Positions 12,867-25,740 of a stretch of 64,000 nt of DNA are shown here, piece after piece; the first letter of the stretch is position 1, and every line of letters begins with the position of its first letter. The position numbers and the translations under genes were made by a program. This DNA comes from Pholis gunnellus. Its lineage: Eukaryota; Chordata; Actinopteri; Perciformes; Pholidae. The stretch spans positions 7,926,275 to 7,990,274 of the forward strand of contig OU342806.1 in the NCBI GenBank assembly GCA_910591455.2, written 5' to 3'. The notes beneath the pieces are model-generated. The model saw only the letters and a list, made by a program, of their open reading frames with translations. It was not told the DNA's origin and did not search any database.

Positions 12867-15800
12867 ATGGCGAAGACTTACGATTACTTGTTTAAACTAC
12901 TTTTAATCGGCGATTCAGGCGTCGGAAAGACCTGTGTGCTATTCCGATTTTCAGAAGATGCCTTCAACTCAACGTTCATCTCCACTATAGGTGGGTAAAA
13001 GTCATATTATCTAGTATTGTCTGAGCCGAAAAGTGGTGGGAGCAGCCCATCCCGTCATGCTAATTTGGTGCTAACTTTTCTGGCTAGCATACATCTTGTA
13101 GCGTTAGCTAGTCAGGAAGCAGCCCAGCCGGCTTGTTAGAAGGGCTTTTCCAGAACTGACAATTATATTTTAAAAAGTTTATATAGTTGGAAAGCACCTT
13201 TTATGTATGCGCTGCGAGAGTGGGTACTCCACAAACAAGTATTTATTCTGTGTATATTAATCATGGCCAGCTGAACTAACAAGCTACAAAGCTGTCAGTG
13301 AGCTAACGTTAGTTAGCAGTGTCAGTTCTCCTATGAGTTCCTGCCTGTACTTCGCACTCTCGGGAGCCAACGTGACAGAACATATCAATGAACTCTTTTA
13401 ACCGCTCTGTGCTTCGAAAGTGAAACGTTTTTGTTACTATCAGTGTGGTGCCTTTTGTCAGTTTGACAGATGAAAAGATGTGCTTGAATTGAATTGTGTG
13501 ACTTTTGTTTGTTCCTCAGGTATTGATTTCAAGATCAGAACAATAGAATTAGATGGAAAGAAGATCAAGCTACAGATATGGTGAGATGGTCACAGCACAT
13601 ACAATGTTTTCAGGTCACAGCTTCACATGATGTGGCAGAAGAAAGATTCACGATGGATGATCTTTACACTCAGTTGCCAGTTCAAGGTGCATCCAACTAA
13701 AATGAATGCAGTCTAATGCAATAGCTCTTAAATATAATAGGGTGTATTGCACACTGGTTGTATTAGGCTGTTAGCTTTAGCTGTGTGTGTCTATTAAACT
13801 GACAAATTATTTCTTTATGGGAGCTCAACATAAAATAGAAGTTGAATACTCATGACTATGGGGGCCTGTAACAAGTCTGGTAAATAAACCTTTTTTACAG
13901 TAAATACATATATTTTGATAATGTCAGATTTTATTATCTCTAATATTCAAATCTTTATCACACTGTTATTAAATAAGACACGACTTTAGACTTTGTACCC
14001 TTTTTGTATCCTCTCTTGGCAACGCTATCAACTTCATGATTATCCTTGTTTGATATAGAATAAATAAATGCTCTCAGTAAATTTAAAAGTTTAGATTGCT
14101 GTTTACACCGGTACTGACTAACAATATTTGGACCAATGTATCCTCATCTAATACTTGTACAACAAAGGAATATTTAGGCAAATTTGCTTAGTCTTACCAA
14201 AGCTTAGATGAGATAATCAACATCTCTCTTTTTGTGCTTTCACTACAGCGGTATTGTGATATGTTCACTCTTGCACAAAGACTGGAACTGGGCAGAAACA
14301 TTACTCTAAAGCTAACATATCTACACTGTGTGCCTTTAATACTTGTTTGAGAAAATAGGTTTCAAGAGCAATCAGCATTGTAGCGACGTCAAGACCATGG
14401 AAATAAAATATTATATATGTTATTCTATTTCAATGGTAATGGCCAACAACAGATGTGCTCTGTGGCTGCATGAGGCATCTCTCAAGTCTTGTCCTTGGTG
14501 TCCTCAAAGTTGCTGGTTTTGTTTTCTATGTAGGGACACAGCAGGACAAGAGAGGTTCAGGACCATCACGACAGCCTACTACAGAGGAGCCATGGTAGGT
14601 TGCATTGTAATCTGAACAACTCAAACGACAGTGTAGATTCTCTCTTGGACCTAACTGGGTGAAGTGGTGGTTATCTCAGGTGTGTTTCACCGCAGCATAA
14701 ACTTTTACCAGAACCACACCCGCCATTGTTATTGCTAATTATTACACACCTGGGAAATTATTACACACCTGGGAAACTAGAGACGCACTCGGTGAATTGG
14801 AATGGTATTTTTTGTTTTCATTAATTCAAGTTTAACTGGATGCCTGTGTTTGGATGTTCTACTTCAGGAACATAATTGATCCCTGTTTTCTTTGGTATTC
14901 AAGAGCCATGCTTTTACTTAAGGCTGCAAAATCATGTGATCCGTCACTAATAAGGGTCGACATGAACAGCGGAAAATCACATTAGACCCTTAATTTCCAA
15001 GTCTGTCTTCATGGACTAATGATAATTGGTAAGGAAGGGTTTCCATTGTTGTCTGGCTGCTCATTGGTTTTATGTCTTTTTCTCTCCAGGGCATCATGCT
15101 AGTGTATGACATCACTAATGAGAAGTCCTTTGACAACATCAAGAACTGGATACGGAATATAGAAGAGGTAAACGTTTTACATTCGTGGACGTGGCTAGAT
15201 GTGCTTTTATTTCGGCACTGATTTTTTACAAAAAGGCTAAAGAGTGTGTATTAATCTAATGCCTTCTATGATTTATCAACTATCTGTCTGTTCTCCATGT
15301 CAAATCATCCTCCACAGCATGCATCAGCAGATGTGGAGAGGATGGTCCTTGGGAACAAATGTGACGTCAATGAAAAGCGACAGGTGTCCAAAGACAATGG
15401 AGAGAAGGTGGGACCATAAAGTTGACAAATGAATGCACTTGAGAGCTTGATTTTGAAAAAGTACACTTTACCCTGCTCTCTTGGGGAACATATTTATTGT
15501 CGTGACTCGTTGTGCCGGAGTACTGACACGGATTCTGTTTCGTTGCTCCTGCTGTCAGCTGGCGCTGGAGTACGGCATCAAGTTCATGGAGACCAGTGCA
15601 AAGGCGAACATCAACGTTGAGAACGTGAGTTCACACTTTTTCTGCGATTGTTTGAGTGTTTCACTGCACAAAAGGGATTAGATGAAATATCACTTTATGG
15701 TTAAAGGATTGTCATGTACTGTATAGAGGGCACAGTGGTTGTAGACTATAAAACAAGAATAAAGTAGGAAGTCTTAATACACTATCACACTGGAAAAATG

Positions 15801-16348
15801 CAAGCAAGTCCACATAGCCTATAACACAAAAGACAATAATCCTATTAAACTACAGACATAACTACACTGTAATCATATAATCTGTTCACTACAAACCCTC
15901 AGATTGTGTGCAGATCATGTGCATTGTTTGCGTCTTATACAATTATTGATGACTAAGAATCAATCAAGTTTCTTCTGGTTTTGATGCTGTAATTTAAACT
16001 CACAATCTTTTTTTTTTTCCAAAACCATTGTTCCTACCCAGAGTGCTATCGTTAATGTGGTTTAATTTAATATAAAATGTAGTTATTTAATTTGTTAAAC
16101 CTGTTTTTGTCTGCAGGCCTTCTTAACCCTTGCCAGAGACATTAAAGCAAAAATGGACAAGAAGCTGGTAAGAATGAAATGGAGTGGAAACTAAACTGTT
16201 GTTTTGTGTCGTATACTATTTTTGCAGTTGTCATATTTGGTTGGTGTGTGTATTTCAGGAGGGCAATAACCCGCAGGGCAGCAATCAAGGAGTAAAGATT
16301 ACAGAACAACCCAAGAAGAACAGCTTCTTCCGCTGCAGGCTCCTGTGA
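12867..16348 (+). CDS. rab8a: Rab8a small GTPase, complete, 206 aa
   Basis: Rab8a directs vesicles from the trans-Golgi and recycling endosomes to the plasma membrane and the cilium. Eight coding exons: 12867-12990, 13520-13580, 14534-14594, 15090-15167, 15318-15407, 15559-15624, 16117-16167 and 16259-16348. They give 621 nt with consistent phases. Visible motifs are the P-loop GDSGVGKT, the switch I/effector stretch STIGIDFKIRTIELDG, DTAGQERFRTITTAYYRG (including the Thr equivalent to the LRRK2 target T72), NKCD, ETSAK, and a C-terminal CRLL prenylation box. I choose Rab8a over Rab8b because residues such as ASADVER, SAKANINVEN and KMDKKLEGN match Rab8a. The first ATG opens MAKTYDYLFKLLLIGDSGVG, the family start. 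Human RAB8A is 207 aa. tpm4 upstream and hsh2d downstream repeat the human 19p13 neighbourhood. Confidence 0.97.
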
Positions 16349-18595
16349 GGAGACTTAAGTGTCGGCATCCACCTTTGCCTTAACTGTGTCCCCCGCTGGA
16401 CAGAACTGGACAGAGCACACTCTGATCTCTCTTTTTATTTTTCTTCACTTGTCTTCCTCCTTTTCTTTCTCCGTACTCTGAAAAAACAGAAGTGTATGGC
16501 TCTCTTGGTTCCCTCCACAACTGTGAATCTAACTGCTGTGGCTTCTGTCTGATGCTAAATCTGATCCGTAGATTAACACTTTCAACTTGTGTTGACCTTT
16601 AAAGACACGAGAAACGATCAAACCTTTTCTATTCGCAATAATGTCTGATTCCAAGATGGATTCTTGGTGAAGTCTTAGTTATTCCATCCTTATCACTCAA
16701 GGTAGCCCAAATTATACCTCCAAAAAAAGGCTTACTTCTCCAATAGGCTTCCTAATTTTTGAATATACTCCATCTGTTAAATAATGCAATGCAATCCAAG
16801 GTGATGAGAGTACAATCCAACCAATTATGCCACATTTGTGTACTGACTTGGTGGCCTCACTTTTTATATTTCCACATTAGGTAAACGCAACATGTAAATA
16901 TGTATCATTGAGTAGGATTCATGATGTGAAACAATAGTGCCGACGCATTCTTCTCATATCAACATTGGGGTTTACATGTCCTCTGTCCATCTTTTCTACT
17001 TGTGTCTCTGTTGATTTCTTAGGCTGAAACATTCCTCTTGTGAACACTTTAATGTGCAATGTGATGTGATGTGTGTGTGTGTATGTGTGTGTGTGGGGCC
17101 CAGATTTAGCCTATTTTAAGTATTCACATGGTTGCAGTAAGGAGGGCTCTTGACCCCAAGTATGCTTGTTTTAAGGGCACACGGATTCCTTTTGTAGTTG
17201 CTTGCCTCGTCATTTTAGGTATTGCAATTTCTATGGAAGATAAGATGTGATTGGTGGGAGGTGGGCGTTTTTATTTGATGCACTTCAACCGGTGAACTAG
17301 CAATACCTAACTTTGACACCTGGAGGCAATACAGTTACACAGCAGTGGCACAGAAGGAATCACAGCAATGATGTAATCATTGTTTTATGCATTCAAACTT
17401 CTTCCTGTCGTCGGTTCCAACGGGGGAAGCGCGTACACGACTGTTCCCTGGGCCTTGGGTTGGGGCTGTAGCAGTATTTATGGAGTGAAACAAAACATAG
17501 CACCAAAATGACGAAGTGCCCTTTTATGTTCTTATCGATTATTATGCACTTTTCCTTTGTTTGTTTTCTGTAAAGAAGAAGTTCTTAACATGTGTTGACT
17601 GTTGCAGTCTCAAGCAAAGAATATTCATGCACAAGTTTTCCACGTACCCTTTCTGGGCTTCCTAAAAATATTTGAGCACTGAACCTTGTCTTTTGAGTTA
17701 GTAGAATGAAAATATACAGAAGGCCTTTTGATTTGGAGATGTTTTTCCCATTACAACGTTCCTGTCAATTGATATTTCTCTTTTTCCAGCTTCTTATGCA
17801 TTTGCGTCCCCATTGATGCTTTTGGGAACCCCCGATGCACCCTCACCCACCTAGTCTCTCTCCTCTCCCTCCTCTAGTCAGACAGCCCACGTCTGGTTTT
17901 GGTGCAGTATATCATGGCCATCTGAACTATGCATTCTGCATAGAAGACCTCAAAAAAGCTTTGCACATTTGACTTGACAAGCTTTGTTTGAGATTAGGAA
18001 TGTGCATAGGATTCTTGCTGTTTTTAAATTTCCGCTTTCACTCCAAATTCTATTGTATTTGCTGGGTTGAGCTGTTTAGGAGCAAGAATAGGAAATGTAT
18101 TGAAAGCTGAAATTCACCTCTGATGTTTTACAGTGAGTGCAAATCATAGCGGTGCTGAGTCATTGAATTTAATATTTAACTGTAATTGTTAACCTGTGGA
18201 TGTCAATCATTGCCGTTAATGTGGTTTGACTTTTGGGACTATTTTGGTTTAACTGGCTCTCACAGGTTTAGTCAATTCATGCCTTAATGAAAAATGCTTT
18301 TTTTTTAGACTTGAGTTTGGCTTTTATTTCATCTCAAGTTCATTTGATTGGAGTGATTTGTAATTCTCGCCAACAAAAAATTTGCCAGGTCTATGTTAGC
18401 ATATCGTCTGCATTCCTTAACTAAATTTGGATTTCATCGCTGATTATTGATGGATTTCTTGGGGAATAAATTAAATAATTCAGCAATTGTAAATAAGATC
18501 TACAATGATTGTACTGAAGGTTCATAAATCTGTTTGATCTACACATTTTGTAGATATGTGTTTTGATGATTTATTAAAAGAGATTCTTAAATAAA
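16349..18595 (+). other. rab8a: rab8a 3' UTR
   Basis: About 2.2 kb of AT-rich sequence without open exons follows the stop. AATAAA hexamers lie at 18465-18470 and 18590-18595. A short GT run at 17072-17094 interrupts it. Confidence 0.6.
18590..18595 (+). terminator. Candidate polyadenylation signal for rab8a
   Basis: AATAAA in 'cttaaataaatg' is followed by a T-rich stretch. A second AATAAA lies 125 bp upstream at 18465. Confidence 0.5.
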
Positions 18596-20954
18596 TGTTT
18601 TTCAACTTATTATATTTGCACCTCTTTATTTTGGGAAATTCATGTAGATATTTAAATATGTAAAACAATATGAAAGTTACTGCGTGTTTTGTTTGTCCAA
18701 AACGCACTTTGTAAGTTCATAAAAAGAAAGAAAATTAGAAATTGCCACATCGTTAAGTCCTGATTTATATTGACATACATTTGCAAATCATTTTCACGTC
18801 AAGTTGTGCTGTGTCATTCCCTTCATTCCCTGCAATGTAAAATATAAAAGTCATTAGAAACTTGTCTAATAGAACACTGAGCGTTTGCAATCAAACTTAC
18901 GGCTGCAGCGATCGATTATTTGAGTATTCTGTCTGTTCATCTCTTCACCTTCATTTTGTTCGATTTGTCTCAAAAGTAGTGCAGATGATGTGTTGCCAGG
19001 TCTGCTAACTGTTCCAATCACCTGACAAGACCCAACCAGCCAGCTACAACACGACCTCCTGCAGTTTCCTGTAGCGTTCTTCTATGGAAGAAGGCTACTG
19101 CCATAGCACCCTTTGAGACAAAAATGTAGTCTAACAGAGTATTTCTACTGTCTTAAGTGCTGTTGTTTTTTTCTGTCTTCAACATGATTAAAAAAATGGC
19201 CTCATGGATTGTTTGCTTGAGAAGATGGAATATAAGCAAACACTGTTCATTGACTCACAAAACTGTGTTTGCATCTCCCCAGGTGCTCTAAATAAACTGC
19301 ACTGGAGCTCACGTCTTCCGCATTGCACGCCTGCTGCGCAGCAGCATCAGGGCAGTAAGACTTTGACCTTTTATGAAGTTCTTTTTCATTCAGACAATCA
19401 ACATGTGGGAGGATACTTCCCAAACTGGTTCTTTTACCTGACCTAAAGCGGCTCTCCAGCATAAGAATCTTCATTGAATTGGTTAACTAAACAGTAAATA
19501 AATCACCAACAACAATAACGTCACAGACTATGAACTTTAATGTTAACATAGTTCCTGTTTGTAGCTTCTTCTCTGACTAGAACAGCAGATGGAAGTCAGA
19601 GAAGCTTTTGCACATAAACATTTGTTCAGCATTAGCATGTTATTAAGCAGCAGCTTTCTTATTTTCTTTAAAAACCCACATATTAGGCTACTAATAGTGG
19701 GCAAGCTTTGCAGAAAAGTGGAGCCTCAGTGAAACGACCTACAAAGATTTTAAGAAATCAACACAATCACAGAATCTCCCGAAAGAAATGTAGTAAACTT
19801 CACTAAGATTTGCTGTATTAAACTGCACAGGTGTCCAGGCTATATGTTTCTAAAAATGAAAAGAAGTGTATTTGCAGCCCAGAAGTTGAGATCGCCTCAA
19901 CCATTTCTCTTTATATATACTTTCCACATTATAATACACAGCTGGCGCTGGAGTCAGCTGGACATATGGTAAACAGAGATACAGTTTACCGATCTGATCG
20001 GTTTCTTACCTGTGGTTTACCAGCCACCTCGGTGCTCTGAACTGATACTTGAGCAAATGTAACGTTACGCAACGGCTGTAGAGGGCAGGACTGAAACCTC
20101 TCATTTCACATTCACTTTAACCTCAGATCATGTCATACACCTGTGGCTTTATGATATACGTATCTATGTAGGCTACATTCCTATAATCCAAATACACTGT
20201 CATACTTAAAGATACGTGTTTATCTTCTGTCTGACCATATAAAGGACCGTTTAATAATTTGTTACGACAATGTCGCTTTCTAATTTTAGCTACATTTTGT
20301 AGTGTTCTCTCTAAGTGTGACTGGTAAACAGCTACTCACAAAAGGTGTGTGTTTTGCCTCCGCCCCCAGACAAGTGTCATCAGGTGACTGAGATCTGCTC
20401 TGTCATTTTTATCACGGAGCTGCCCGAGTATAGGTGAGTAACGTTTGCTGTGAGCTATGTTTAACGTAGAACTCTCTGAGTTTTATTTGCAAATACAGGG
20501 TCATTTTTTTCTCATTTGAGTTTTCATTATACACATTTTAAATTCATTTGATAAACTTACATCAAAGCTGTTTTGGCTTCTTCCATAATTAAACTGTATT
20601 ACAAGTTAAAGTGGTGAAAATAGCTTTTGTGTTGTAAACACAAAAAAGTATTTTGGGGTTTCTTTTTAAGTAAAAGTTCAACTGTAGAACGATGTTCACA
20701 GTACGTCACGCCATAGCTTTTCCTTCAGTTATGTGTTATTGAAAGAGGAACAAAGAGCATAGAAAAAGAAAAAGATCACATCACTGTCATTTGATTGCGT
20801 AATCTGCTCGTTATCAATGGCACATTAGCCTAAATGCAAATCTTTGTTTACTGGCAGCTCATATATCTGTATGGGGTTTGTATTCTATGTATGCACTCTA
20901 TGTACCTGTATCTTATGTAATAACTCAAATGAGCTGTAAATAACGCATTTGCAG
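18596..20954. other. Intergenic region and probable noncoding first exon of hsh2d
   Basis: I see no coding exon. At 20434 a good donor (tatag followed by gtgagtaa) ends a GC-richer stretch starting near 20360. With the acceptor at 20953-20954 this could be a 5' UTR exon of hsh2d, with a transcription start near 20370. The remainder is AT-rich and unremarkable. Confidence 0.45.
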
Positions 20955-21017
20955 GTTTTTGTCCTCCGTGAATTTTCCAACAGACCCAACAAAGGATTAA
21001 ATGAGCTGTTTCCCGGG

Positions 21018-22715
21018 ATGATGGAGTGGAGTCAGTCGTCACAAGCACAGCATGATCCTATCACCTGGTTCACAGAGTCCCAGCACCGGTTTGTGATCAG
21101 GAACGGCGTCATCCCAGAATGGTTTCATGGGATCATTTCCAGGAAGTAAGTTCTCAAAGTATATCACTGTCCGCCATCTGTAGCAGTGAATGGCAGACAG
21201 GGAGGAATGTGACGAGCCATGTTTTGAAAACCTGTGCACGACAAAGATATAAGTGTTCTGTTCCAGCATGCAGGGATTATTTTTAGTGAATTGCTGAAGT
21301 ATATAGGCATGTAAATGTCTAGGATGTGTCATGTTGTGCCTCTGCTTCATATACATTATTAATGTCAGGTTATAATGTCTAGAGCAAGTGATCAACACAG
21401 CAAAAGTAGGACTAAGAGTAAGGAAGGAACATATACGCCTAAACAAAGTCTAAATGTCAAAAATTTCCCTTTTTCAGGAAGTAAAAAAGACTTTTCAGGA
21501 AGTTCTTGGCAACCACATAAAGATAAAGGGTCACTATTATTCTCAACCCTCATAAAAGCATTTGCTCCTTTAAATGATGGTAAACATCAAAAACACAAAA
21601 AAACATAACTGGAGTTGGAAGCATTTTGAGTGAAAACAGAGATGTGTCTTTCATTTTTTCGACAACAAGCAAAACAAACAAGCAAACCTAGAGCATGCAT
21701 CCTTGATCTACAGGTACAAGGACAAAACATTGATTATACACACTTATGTATGACGCACATGAGTCACAGATGTATCAGCTAAGTAGCCTCTTGAATGGTA
21801 ACCTTTACTTTTATAATAATTAAGCATATTTGTACTTGGATTTTTCTCTTCCTCCACACCCAGTGTACACATTCCCAACTTTGAATAATGGATGACACAG
21901 CATAACTATTAATAGGCATCGTGTACTCCATCTGTTTACTTTACTGACCAGACTAAAATGCACTGCTGTTTTTAATAGACTGTTCTTTTTAAATGATAAA
22001 TCCATGTACGGTAAGAACATTTTGTTTCATACAGATCTTAAGACGATGAATTCCCAGGGAGATTTTCACAGCATACTGATTCCAGCTCCAGTTCACATGC
22101 TAGATCATTTAAAGATTAAAGTACGTGTGTGTGTGTGTGAACGTTTTTCTTGTTTTTGTTTTGTGACAATTTGCATACATTTTTGTGTGCAGTGTGGCAG
22201 AGGAACTGCTAATGTCCAAGCCTTCTGGCTACTTCCTCATCAGAGTCAGTGAGAGCAGGATTGGCTACTCTCTCTCTTACCGGTGAGCTATTTTTCACAT
22301 TTCACACTCACACATTCGGTGCGACGGTCCAAAGCCCTGCCCTGGTCACTCTTTTTCACACATCCTTTCCTTTCTATCTCTTTGACACCTCAGTGCTGAG
22401 GACCGCTGCAGACATTTCATGATCGATGCAGTGGGGGACGGCCATTACATCATAGTAGGGGAGAACAGGCGTCACCGTAGTCTGCAGGACATGGTGGACT
22501 TTCACAGACGGACTCCCGTCATTCCTTACAGTGAGGTGCTGACTGTCCCTTGTGGACAGGTGAGGAACGAATACAGGTGTCATACACTATAGATGAATGA
22601 CACCTGTACAGTGCATGCATTTAGAGTTGAAACTGAGTAACCTATCCAAAACAACACTATTTGCTTATGTGCCTGCTACCTGTGCCTCAGGTAAACAGAA
22701 AAGAATCACTACTTG

Positions 22716-22765
<50 letters not shown>

Positions 22766-24032
22766 CTATCTCACTGAAGACATCGAATGACAAGAGTGAC
22801 TATGCAGAGTTGCTGTTTCCCCAAAGACATCCTAACCCGAACACAAGTTGGTTGCCAACAAACCCGCTGCATCCCGGAATAGGTCACCCAACAGCACAAG
22901 AAGAAATCCCCCCTGCCCTTCCTTCTCGACCTAATGACTTGAAGAACGCGGCAGTCCGGTATCCGAACAACCTTTACCCTAATTTGGAAGAAGACATTCC
23001 ACGTGTCCTCTTTCCTCTCCCAGCCCTGGTAATGGTGATCTAAGTCTATTTTTTAGAAGTTGCCTGGTGCTTTAACCTTTTGTGAAAATACATGATATCC
23101 AAATGTTGTCAGATCAACGTTATTCTCCAGACACTTCAAAGGTTTTTGTTGTAACAAGCTTCCTGTTTTTGATAGGGTCTCATAAGGACACATGATTACA
23201 TATGATATTCTCCCAAACTTTGAACAGTTTTGGTTGTTTTCCAAGAGATATTTCTGTTTCTGTTGTTGCTTTTTTTCCCTTATTTGAAGTGGGCAGGAAA
23301 ATGTCTTTTGACAACTTCTGTGCACAAATCAAATTCGAAGCAAACTTTAAAACAAAATGTGATGACAGTTGTGCGGGTTGTTATCGTACATTGCAAGGCC
23401 GCTGTCAATCAAATCTGATCAAAACACACCCACGCAGTCCCGATGAAGCTGAATTTAACTCCTAAAAAATGTTTGTTTATTTAGACATCATTACTTAAAG
23501 ATTTACTCTAAAATGTAAGCTGCCCTTTTTATTTTCTAACAAATGTCTGTGCTGTACGTTTCATGTTTATGATCTTCAGCCTGTGACCAGAAATAGATGC
23601 ACAGCCGACAACCCTCCATCCAACCAGCCTCCTCAGGTCCCTGCTCGGACCTCTGTTCCTCCGCTGAAGCAGAGCCAGGCTTGTATCAGAACGGTCTCTG
23701 AGAGTCCCCACACACCTACAGCCACTGAGCACCCCCTCAGCGGCAACATCCAGTCCGCAAAGAACCAGGAGGCAAAGATGTCAGTCGTCTCCAACCTGAA
23801 GAACCTCAAGAAGAAGTTCCAAAAGAAGAAAAGCACGGTGCAAGAGTACGCAGAGGTTAACATGGAGGCGGCTGAAAGGAGTGGAAACGCTGACAATGAG
23901 TACCAGAACATCACAGGGCAGCAGACCTCCAATGCTCCACCATTATCCTACACCTGCACTGATGTGAGACTGACTGATAAAGAGTTACCTTATGAATACC
24001 TTCCACCGCCACCTTTCGCTCCAGGCTTCTGA
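21018..24032 (+). CDS. hsh2d: Hematopoietic SH2 domain-containing protein, about 361 aa
   Basis: HSH2D (ALX/HSH2) is a cytoplasmic SH2 adaptor of B and T lymphocytes. Coding exons: 21018-21145, 22193-22282, 22394-22559, 22780-23028 and 23580-24032; phases agree. The SH2 domain begins at IPEWFHGIISRN and continues through the phosphotyrosine-binding strand SGYFLIRVSESRIGYSLSYR, RHFMIDAVGDGHYIIVGEN and the HRSLQDMVDFH helix. The Arg in FLIRVSES is the conserved pTyr-binding residue. The C-terminal half is Pro-rich and low in order, with a basic KNLKKKFQKKK stretch and tyrosine motifs YAEV, EYQNI and YEYLPP that could be phosphorylated. Start: ATG 21018 or the adjacent ATG 21021; both keep the SH2 frame. 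Human HSH2D is 352 aa and also follows RAB8A, which supports the call. Confidence 0.93.
22719..22761. repeat. (CT)n microsatellite next to an hsh2d splice acceptor
   Basis: A run of about 21 CT units ends 18 bp before the acceptor at 22778-22779. It therefore supplies, or lies beside, the polypyrimidine tract of the fourth hsh2d coding exon. Confidence 0.95.
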
Positions 24033-24668
24033 TACACTACTGCGACTTTAGAAAAACATTGTACAGATGGATCAAACGCTGAGTGGGTGCAGGACAAAAG
24101 CATCCTGCGAATTAAATAAGGAGCTTGTGTCAGTCTTCAAGTACACGATTATAAAGGATAAGGTAACGAAAAGGATTATAAAGGTTAAACTGTTGTCCCC
24201 GTGTGACTGTAATTAGTGCCAATTTTGAGTGCTTCCTCTTTTATTTATTTGCTAGTTTATTCAACAGATAAACATTGTTACATAAGGAGAAGTAATGCAA
24301 ATGTACTCTACGTAAGCAACAGCCAGCCTCTTCTTTTTAATTCAGGTCAAATGTTTTTATATGCCTCTCTGGTAATGTAATGTAGGAAGAGGCAGCAGGA
24401 GGAAGTTTGAGCATGTAAATCTGAAATGACATGGTTTATGTCAGCTGCTTTGAATACAGGAGACTTAGCATCAGGTGCAGATCTGTTATCTGCACCATGA
24501 CAGGAAGAAACGGCTGGTTATACTTGTTTCAGAAATAAACAGGTGAGTAAACGTCATTTTAGGCTGCCTTCAAACATCTGGCCGGGGACAGCAGATGAAA
24601 ACTAGCCTCTCTGGCTAACTCTGGCTCACTTACAGTTTGACTGTTGATTGGTGTGCATTGTCCCTGCA

Positions 24669-24674
24669 AAATAA
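24669..24674 (+). terminator. Candidate polyadenylation signal for hsh2d
   Basis: AATAAA lies in 'gcaaaataaacaaac', about 640 bp past the stop codon. Another AATAAA is at 24534-24539. Confidence 0.45.
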
Positions 24675-25289
24675 ACAAACAATTAAATAAATAAGTTTAC
24701 TTTTGCATGGCCTCTGGACACTGAAAGGGGTAAACACATTTCATTTTTTACTGCAAATGGCTTTGTCAGACCCTTGTTATCATTATTACGAAGCATCTAG
24801 ACCATTTGCTCTCAATAATATTTCATATTTGTACAATACTTGATAATATATCTATCTGTACAAAGCATCTCATTTTGTTACAGCTATTAAATCACCTTTG
24901 AACAATCTGTTATGGCTGTTCTGCAGTCCCTTGTTTCATGGCATTTCATTAATATCATTCTATGCGTCTGTCTGCGGTGTAAAACAAGAGGCTTGTGATT
25001 TTGACGATGACAAATCAGAGACCCACCATTTTATTCACCCATACTGGACATGTATACATCATTTCTGTTTCTGCTCTGTCTCTATGCCGTTCCTCCAGTC
25101 CCCTCTCCTATTCTTCCTCCCTTAAGCTTCCCTTCTCACTATTGTCATTGCATGTTATGTCTTCATGTAATGCACTAGTCATTCAGTGGATCGGGTGCAT
25201 GCGGTTTTGGTGTAATGACCCAATTTGACCAGGAACCCATCGACGCGGCAGTCCATTTCTGTCCCAGACTTTTATGTGTCATTTTACTG

Positions 25290-25740
25290 TAAATGTTCTC
25301 ACACGGAACAGAAAGTAGACCGATCCCAGACGTCTTAAGGTGTCATCTGGGACCGGTCTACTTTCTGTTCCCAGAGTCAGAACTAGAAGCAGCGTTCAGT
25401 TTTTCTGCTCCAGATATCTGGAACAAAGTCCCAGAAAGCTGCAGGTCTGCTGAGACCCTCAGGTCCTTTAAATCAAGATTCAAGACTTTTCTGTTTTCTG
25501 CTGCCTTTAATTGAACCAGATTCAAGGATATTAATAATTTCTGCATTTTACTACTGTATTTCATTTCTTAAACTGCACTGCAACTTTTATTCTGTTTTTA
25601 GGTTTTTAATGTTTCAATCAATGTTCCTAATTGTTTTTAAATCTCCTTTTCTTTTGCCTTATGTTTTGATGTTTTTAATGGTTTTATATTAAGCACTTTG
25701 CCTTGCCTTGCCTATAAATTTGCCAAAAAGTATTTTAAGG
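25290..25740 (+). mobile_element. 3' fragment of an L2-type LINE (reverse transcriptase ORF end)
   Basis: The frame from about 25377 reads ELEAAFSFSAPDIWNKVPES, then CRSAETLRSFKSRFKTFLFS, and stops after AAFN at 25514. The pattern 'F-x-APxxWNxxPxxxRxxxxLxxFKxxxKTxLFxxAF' is the well-known C-terminus of L2/Rex1-like LINE ORF2 in fish. A T-rich tail with 'aagcactttgccttgccttg' follows. No upstream RT domains are present, so it is a 5'-truncated, decayed copy. Confidence 0.7.
25305..25371. repeat. Near-perfect 26-bp inverted repeat (hairpin)
   Basis: Left arm 25305-25330 (ggaacagaaagtagaccgat...) and right arm 25346-25371 (...ggtctactttctgttcc) are reverse complements with one mismatch. The loop is 15 bp. 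Confidence 0.95.
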
